From an uncultured Collinsella sp. (GTDB lineage Bacteria > Actinomycetota > Coriobacteriia > Coriobacteriales > Coriobacteriaceae), in the NCBI GenBank assembly GCA_900548565.1, contig URKV01000113.1:1-5720 (forward strand): 5,720 nt of DNA, given 5' to 3'. Of the stretch, positions 5,717 to 5,720 are shown one piece after another. Every line of letters begins with the position of its first letter. Position 1 is the stretch's first letter. The notes beneath the pieces were generated by a model. It worked only from the letters and a program-made list of their open reading frames with translations. It searched no databases and was not told the DNA's origin. The position numbers and the translations under genes are program-made.

Positions 5717-5720
5717 GCGT

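Overview
The window is GC-rich, with short intergenic gaps, strong Shine-Dalgarno sites and heavily G/C-biased third codon positions. Gene content and style (a paired half-transporter ABC exporter, a flavodoxin of the 'VGFW.DKG' type, a small TetR regulator) suggest a gut Coriobacteriia, most likely Collinsella. This is an inference from sequence style and protein resemblance, not a search result.

Layout. (1) Bases 1-167, minus strand: the start of a secreted protein with a clear signal peptide; the rest lies outside the window. Its upstream region holds an extended -10 promoter inside an inverted repeat. (2) Bases 181-378: divergent intergenic region with promoters for both sides. (3) Bases 379-4095, plus strand: two adjacent ABC exporter half-subunits, stop and start codons abutting. 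The first has a degenerate ATPase site (Asp for the catalytic Glu, Gln for the H-loop His). The second has intact catalytic residues but an altered signature (FSQGQ). Together they make one degenerate and one competent site, as in heterodimeric type IV exporters such as TM287/288 or BmrCD. (4) Bases 4096-4216: an AT-rich promoter region with several palindromes. (5) Bases 4217-4774: a flavodoxin-domain protein resembling BilS/Flavodoxin_3 proteins, closed by a strong terminator. (6) Bases 4846-5486: a TetR-family regulator whose promoter overlaps a palindromic operator, closed by a second strong terminator. (7) Bases 5487-5720: no convincing gene. It holds a second, near-identical copy of the TetR operator followed by a near-perfect Shine-Dalgarno, then two 86-bp-spaced copies of a 22-bp exact repeat set in similar hairpin-bearing units, then a final hairpin.

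How the parts work together. The ABC pair is almost certainly one operon and one heterodimeric pump of unknown substrate. The flavodoxin and TetR genes have their own promoters and terminators. TetR probably represses itself and, through the second operator, something transcribed from about 5500 rightwards. The most unusual part of the window is this last 230 bp, where a regulated start region leads into repeats rather than a recognisable gene.
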